DNA of 64,000 nt, from contig JALMLS010000216.1 in assembly GCA_038496445.1 (NCBI GenBank), positions 124,001 through 188,000 on the forward strand. The letters run 5' to 3'. The notes beneath the pieces are model-generated. The model saw only the letters and a program-made list of their open reading frames with translations. It was not told the DNA's origin and did not search any database. This document shows positions 59,620 through 64,000 of this stretch, piece by piece (the stretch's first letter is position 1; the number at the start of each line of letters is the position of its first letter). Source of the stretch: Trichosphaerium sp. ATCC 40318 (Eukaryota > Discosea > Flabellinia > Trichosidae). The translations under genes were made by a program, and so were the position numbers.

Positions 59620-61639
59620 TTATTTTTTTTGTTCTTTTTCTTGTTTCTTACTTTTTTCTTTTTCTTCTTGTCGTTCTTGTATTTTATTTTCATTATCATC
59701 ACTCATAGTAATATTCCAATTACCATAAGCATGTATAAGTATAAATCTGTGACAGTAATCTGTATTATCCTTCACTATACTCAACCATCCTCTCATTATA
59801 CCTTGAAGCTCTGCAACAGTAGCATCAAGTTTTACATACAACCCACGCTCAAGACAAGCCTGTCGTGCTTCTATTTACAAAAATTAGTTCATTAATTACA
59901 TTGCAATAGTAAACGCAAGCAAAGAAGGATTACCACAGATGTGATATTTTTACAAACAAAAAAAAAACACTACAAAGGCTCTAATGCGTTTGTAGTGTCA
60001 CGTTTGCTGCTATCATTTAAAGTACCTTGTAGCGTTGGTAAATTACTCTCTAAGTCGTTTTCTTTTATTAACAACTAATAAAACTAGTTAGAAGAGGACA
60101 AATAACACATCAACAAGCAACAAAGAAAAAGAAGAAGAAAAAGAAAACTTACTTCATCGTCTTTTTCGACGTGATTCAAGTGACGTTGTAACCGCCATCG
60201 TAGTAAAAATAAAGGTGTCCATAATATCAAATCAGGAGCGTAACCGCAGCTAATTAGTACTGCAGCAACTTGTGGCTTGGACAACATAGAAACTTGAAGA
60301 GATGGAATATTAGCATCAAATACTTGCTTTACAGTCAACGGCATCTAATACAATATAAGACAAAAGTTCTAAAATCTTGACTAAAGCAACTTGAGCGCAA
60401 CAATGCTGGTTTTCGAAGAAGAAGATAGATTTCCCTCAAATTGCTTTATCTTGGTGGCAATAGCCAAGTTCAAGGAGAAATTCAAGGCCTTAAAAGAAGG
60501 ATAAAAAGTTCATACGTTTTCTGGCCTCAAGACAGGTTCAAGTTGTGGTGTGGCATCACCTTTTGGTAATTGCTTGTAATGCTCAGTCTTATTGAGTGCT
60601 AGTTGGTTAATGACGCAAGCCTAAGTACTAATGTCAAACAATGATGGATAGAGACAAGTGCAATGAATAAAAAATACAGACAGTACTGTGTCACCACAGG
60701 TATGCAAGAAATTTTGGATAAAAAATCCAAACAAATGCAGGAGACGAACCTTTGATATTTTAAATGTTGACGGCAATAGATGAGGTCTAGCCATTAGAAT
60801 GAATGGGAAGTAAGCAAAAGCAAAGGGCATAAGCTTATAGAAAAATAATAATGGAAACAATTTACGCCAATCTTGACTGTTTGTCCATACAATTCTATAC
60901 TCACTACGCTTTATATTTCCTTGCCTATATTGAAAAAAAAATAAGCCATTAGCACCTCAACAAGTTACTTGTTCTAATTACACCAAAATTCAATGTATCA
61001 CGCTATTACAAAGCGAGTGCCAAAGCGCCAGGTTAAAGGCAGATTTTTTTTTTTTTCTGAAAAACAATTCAATATTTTCTTTTGTTTTGGTTTTCTGAGT
61101 CTTAAAACCGTTGTATGCGTACTTTAGTTTTGTTCTCAGCGCAAATGTCACTTTAGTTTCACCGTATAATTGTTTGACACCAGCCCATGTCATTGTACCG
61201 AATTTACTTGCGTTCTCCTTTATTATTGCGCGTTTATCTGTCCATGACTGTTGCCTAGCGAATGTAAGCGTCATTGTACTCTAGAATAATTCTGTAAACT
61301 CACCAAAAGTCTACTACTTGCTCCTTGCGGTGTTTATACTCCTTAGTTACACGTACTTTATCCGCAGCGGTACTTTTTCTCACATAGGCTTCAACGCGTG
61401 AATAGGCGTCATAAAGCACTTAGTATGAGCGTACCTCCTGTTTCCTTGGCTCTTTCTCCCATTTCTTCGACACCTTCCTCAATTCGCTCTTTCCAGTTGT
61501 CTTTTATCCTTTTCACACGTTCTTTCATCAATGAACCCCTCCTGGTTCGTTTTGTTTTTGTTGTTGAACAACGTCGTCGTGTAGTACGTGGTACGCTACG
61601 ATACACATACGCAGTGCGTATTACGTGCGTTGATAGCAT
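59620..61639 (-). CDS. LETM1: LETM1-type mitochondrial inner-membrane protein
   Basis: LETM1 supports cation/proton exchange and ribosome binding at the mitochondrial inner membrane. A basic presequence (MLSTHVIRTAYVYRSVPR, ATG 61639) is followed by two short exons, then MTWAGVKQLYGETKV and the transmembrane stretch LFPLLFFYKLMPFAFAYFPF ending in HLLPSTF, the family signature. The matrix domain has SKPQVAAVLISCGY, FLLRWRLQRHLNHVEKDDE and EARQACLERGLYVKLD. The C-terminus is a Lys/Glu coiled coil (EKEKSKKQEKEQKK). The first exons join the core through a 49-nt intron (near 61253-61301), so no separate gene is needed there. Length about 450 residues, shorter than animal LETM1 and without a visible EF-hand. 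Confidence 0.82.
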
Positions 61640-61899
61640 TTTGAATGTAATACAAGAAAAAAAAGTTAAGTTGAGTTTACTTTTTTCTCCGACAATAACT
61701 AAGCTTGCGTAATTCACCAACCTACAATGAAATCAATATACTCGTTGCACAAAGCAACAATAAAAAAAAAATCTTGTATACCAAAACACGTGGTCACAAA
61801 CCAAACGATAATGATACTTGAGCATTATGACTTTACAAAAGTAGGCAAAGATTTCGGTATTAGTACACTTTTTTTAATTACAACTCAGTTTCTACAAGA

Positions 61900-64000
61900 C
61901 TACGACGACTGTCGTTTATGCAAATACTTGTTAAAGAATGTACGTAAAGTCCAGTCTACTTCTTGCTCTGCTTCTTGGAATATAAGGGACGTGACTTGCC
62001 CTGCCTTCATTCTTTGAGCTATTTCTTTTTTGACTTCAAGAGATAACGAAACTTGCCACTCTGACTCTGAATCATCACTGACGAACTTGTCGTATATCCT
62101 TGTTGCTTCTGAGCTCATTTGATCCATACCAGAAAACTCCATTGTCTTATATACTCTTAAATCCTTATAAAACAGCAAAACCTCGTTATTGTAGATTGAC
62201 TTCAAGAAATTATAAAATTTCTGATAAAGAACTTCATTCGAGAAGATTTTCTCGAAAGTTAAGTTACCCTTCTTGTCCTTAGTTTGCTTCTTTTTCAAAC
62301 TCTTCTTTTCAGAATTATCTTCATCTGTTTCACATAGATGAGATAAACGTAATAACTCATCTTCGTTGTATTCAATCGTTTCGTAGCAAGAAATATTACC
62401 AATGTAATCAAGTAGGCTTGTATCTTTTTTCTTTTCAATATCAACATAAGCAGCTCTTTGGAATCGCAAAATTTGACCAAACCTATTTACAAAAAACCGA
62501 ATAAATAAAAAGTGTCTATGCGCAGAAAGCAAAAAAAATTTCAAAAAAAACAAACAAATCAGCTTTGAATCGCAGCGGGGTAACATACACGGTAGCCAAA
62601 AGAGTCATTTTCTCCCAGTTTACAAAAGTATGAACATCTTCAACAAAGTCGTGGCTTTCTTCAATGTAAAACAAATCACCCAAGATCATACCTATTACAA
62701 ACAATCATTAAGAGTCTATTATTTGACGTAGTTAGTTGGAGAAAATAGAACGAACCTTGATAAGGGATGCAAGGAGGTACCGTGTGGCTAAGAACGTCTC
62801 GATAGGTGCGGAAACCATGATCTTGACTCATTAACTTACCAATGCTCGTAAAAATGGCGGTAGACTTGCTTGGTATATCCTAGACCGAGATTTAATACGC
62901 ACAGTTTGTTAAGCCAGTTACAAAAAATCAAACAGAAATGCTTTGTACCTTCCAAGTCTTTTTTAGCCTTTGCACAGCGAGTTTATTAAACGCCGAATAA
63001 ATTTGCATGACGCCTAGGCCAAATATTAGTCTCACTAGTAAAAGAAAACTACTAGTCTCTTTCGTCACGAATTCTAGGCATAAAAATACGCACCATTGTA
63101 ATTTTGGAGCACTTTTAGGTGATCCATAACAGCCATAAACTTTTGAATCTTCTGTGACCGTACGCGCTTGTGTGTAGCAGTAACAATCTCCGTTGCAACC
63201 CAGTAACTCACCATATTAAACCGTTGTATAATCCTAACGGAGATTAGCAACGAGAAAACAAATCCAAAAAAAAAAATGTACTACAAACGCGTAAAATAAT
63301 TTCAATTACATTCAACAAATGGTTTTTGTCGACAACTGCACTTCCGGCAAAAAAAAAACAACCAAAAATTCTTAACTATGCGTACTTTTGTATAGGATGT
63401 ATTCCACTATGACGCTTATCTTTTGGTGCTTTATCCCACGTTTTATGATAGTAATTTGATAGATCAACAGCCTACGAATTTATAAACCAAACTCCACGAG
63501 GTTTTTCTTTTCATTCAAAAAAAATTTATACCTTGAACAATGAATGATCTATAAGCGTCATTTGAATAGCAAGAGCGATAGGATCCGCATCAAGTAGGTG
63601 AATATTCTTTGGAGGATTGGGGTGAGGTATAATCAATCGATTTGCAGCCTCCGTTTTATATTGCTTCTCGTGGTTGGTCTACAACATGAGTAAATAACCT
63701 CCAAACGTGAACAGCACGGAATACATGAAAATAATAGCCACAAATAGAAAACTTGTAAAAAAAAAAAAATACGTACCACGTATGCTTGAATAGCTTCCGC
63801 CCAATGCTTCTCAGTGTCATTTCCCTATTACAACCATTTTCAGTAACCACCAGTAACGAAAAACTTTTTTAGAGTACCTTTGTGACCAGAAACGTAAAGA
63901 AGTTCTTTAAGAGCTTATTCCACTCCTTGTGTACTCTCAAAGAAGAGTATTTTAGTTCAATCCATTTTTTAATTACATTTATCACCCTAAAAAAGAACTT
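61900..64000 (-). CDS. RasGEF-RGS fusion protein, partial (5' end outside window)
   Basis: The first visible exon (from the right edge) reads VINVIKKWIELKYSSLRVH, the RasGEF N-terminal (REM) pattern. Later exons give the Cdc25-type catalytic domain: IHLLDADPIALAIQMTLIDH, MVSYWVATEIV, the helix SQDHGFRTYRDVLSHTVPPC, IPYQGMILGDLFYIEE and VNWEKMTLLATVY. In the same exon as QILRFQRAAY the frame runs on through a Lys-rich linker into an RGS domain (LTFEKIFSNEVLYQKFYNFL, NNEVLLFYKDLRVYKTMEF, then IFQEAEQEVDWTLRTFF) and stops at 61900. One product would therefore activate a Ras-type GTPase and speed GTP hydrolysis on a G-alpha subunit. The N-terminal part lies beyond 64000. Confidence 0.85.

Noticed and set aside
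61398-61712. Plus-strand frame of 104 codons
   Set aside because: It is antisense to the LETM1 presequence exon, and its Ser/Arg-rich composition is a mirror effect of the Lys/Glu codons.
61409-61720. An independent small gene upstream of LETM1 on the minus strand
   Set aside because: Its exons splice in phase to the LETM1 core and provide the mitochondrial presequence.

Overview
The window is nuclear DNA of a unicellular eukaryote. The genes are intron-rich, with introns mostly of about 35-110 nt that carry T-rich acceptor tracts. The standard genetic code is used and intergenic gaps are short. The protein families are eukaryotic: zeta-COP, LETM1, PTEN, RasGEF, arrestin, START, ENT and PiT. 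A C2-plus-arrestin protein, a GRAM-ankyrin-SAM-kinase and a RasGEF-RGS protein recall the signalling repertoire of amoeboid protists (Dictyostelium-type 'Adc' arrestins, for instance). I cannot place the organism to a genus, and the amoebozoan leaning is inference only. Exon models below were built by hand from reading frame, splice dinucleotides and family knowledge. Start codons and small exons are the weakest parts.

Layout. 0-6.1 kb: a repeat copy, a small basic protein, a 10-exon Rnl1-type RNA ligase (-), a possible ubiquitin-fold protein (+) and a frameshifted DUF2891 gene (-). 7-19 kb: a two-helix membrane micro-protein, a fucosyltransferase-like enzyme (+), a DEP protein, an unknown protein, an ankyrin protein and zeta-COP (all -), then a large GRAM-ANK-SAM-kinase (+). 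19.7-26 kb: a MORN-repeat protein (+), repeat copy 2, a Cys-rich protein, a gene-poor decayed stretch with a GC-richer island, and LRR gene A. 26.4-36 kb: a PTEN phosphatase with a long coiled-coil tail, LRR gene B, 4-hydroxyphenylpyruvate dioxygenase and a C2-arrestin protein. 36.6-45 kb: an SDR-DEP-START fusion, a four-helix membrane protein, a NYN/Regnase-type RNase and a NUDIX ADP-sugar hydrolase. 45-59 kb: LRR genes C (frameshifted), D and E, a helical unknown, two solute carriers (ENT and PiT), adenosine deaminase, an ML lipid-binding protein, a TMEM198-like membrane protein, repeat copy 3 and a second MORN gene. 59.6-64 kb: LETM1, then the 3' part of a RasGEF-RGS gene running off the right end.

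How it fits together. Most genes are unrelated housekeeping or signalling loci. Against them stands one dispersed family: five F-box-like/LRR genes and two MORN genes whose N-terminal domains look alike, with zero or one intron each and almost uniform repeats. Both MORN genes are followed about 230 bp downstream, in the same orientation, by a copy of one ~190-bp repeat. Other cross-cutting signals are a GTACGT-type splice donor (with at least two GCACGT GC-AG introns) and an excess of the palindrome CACGTG.
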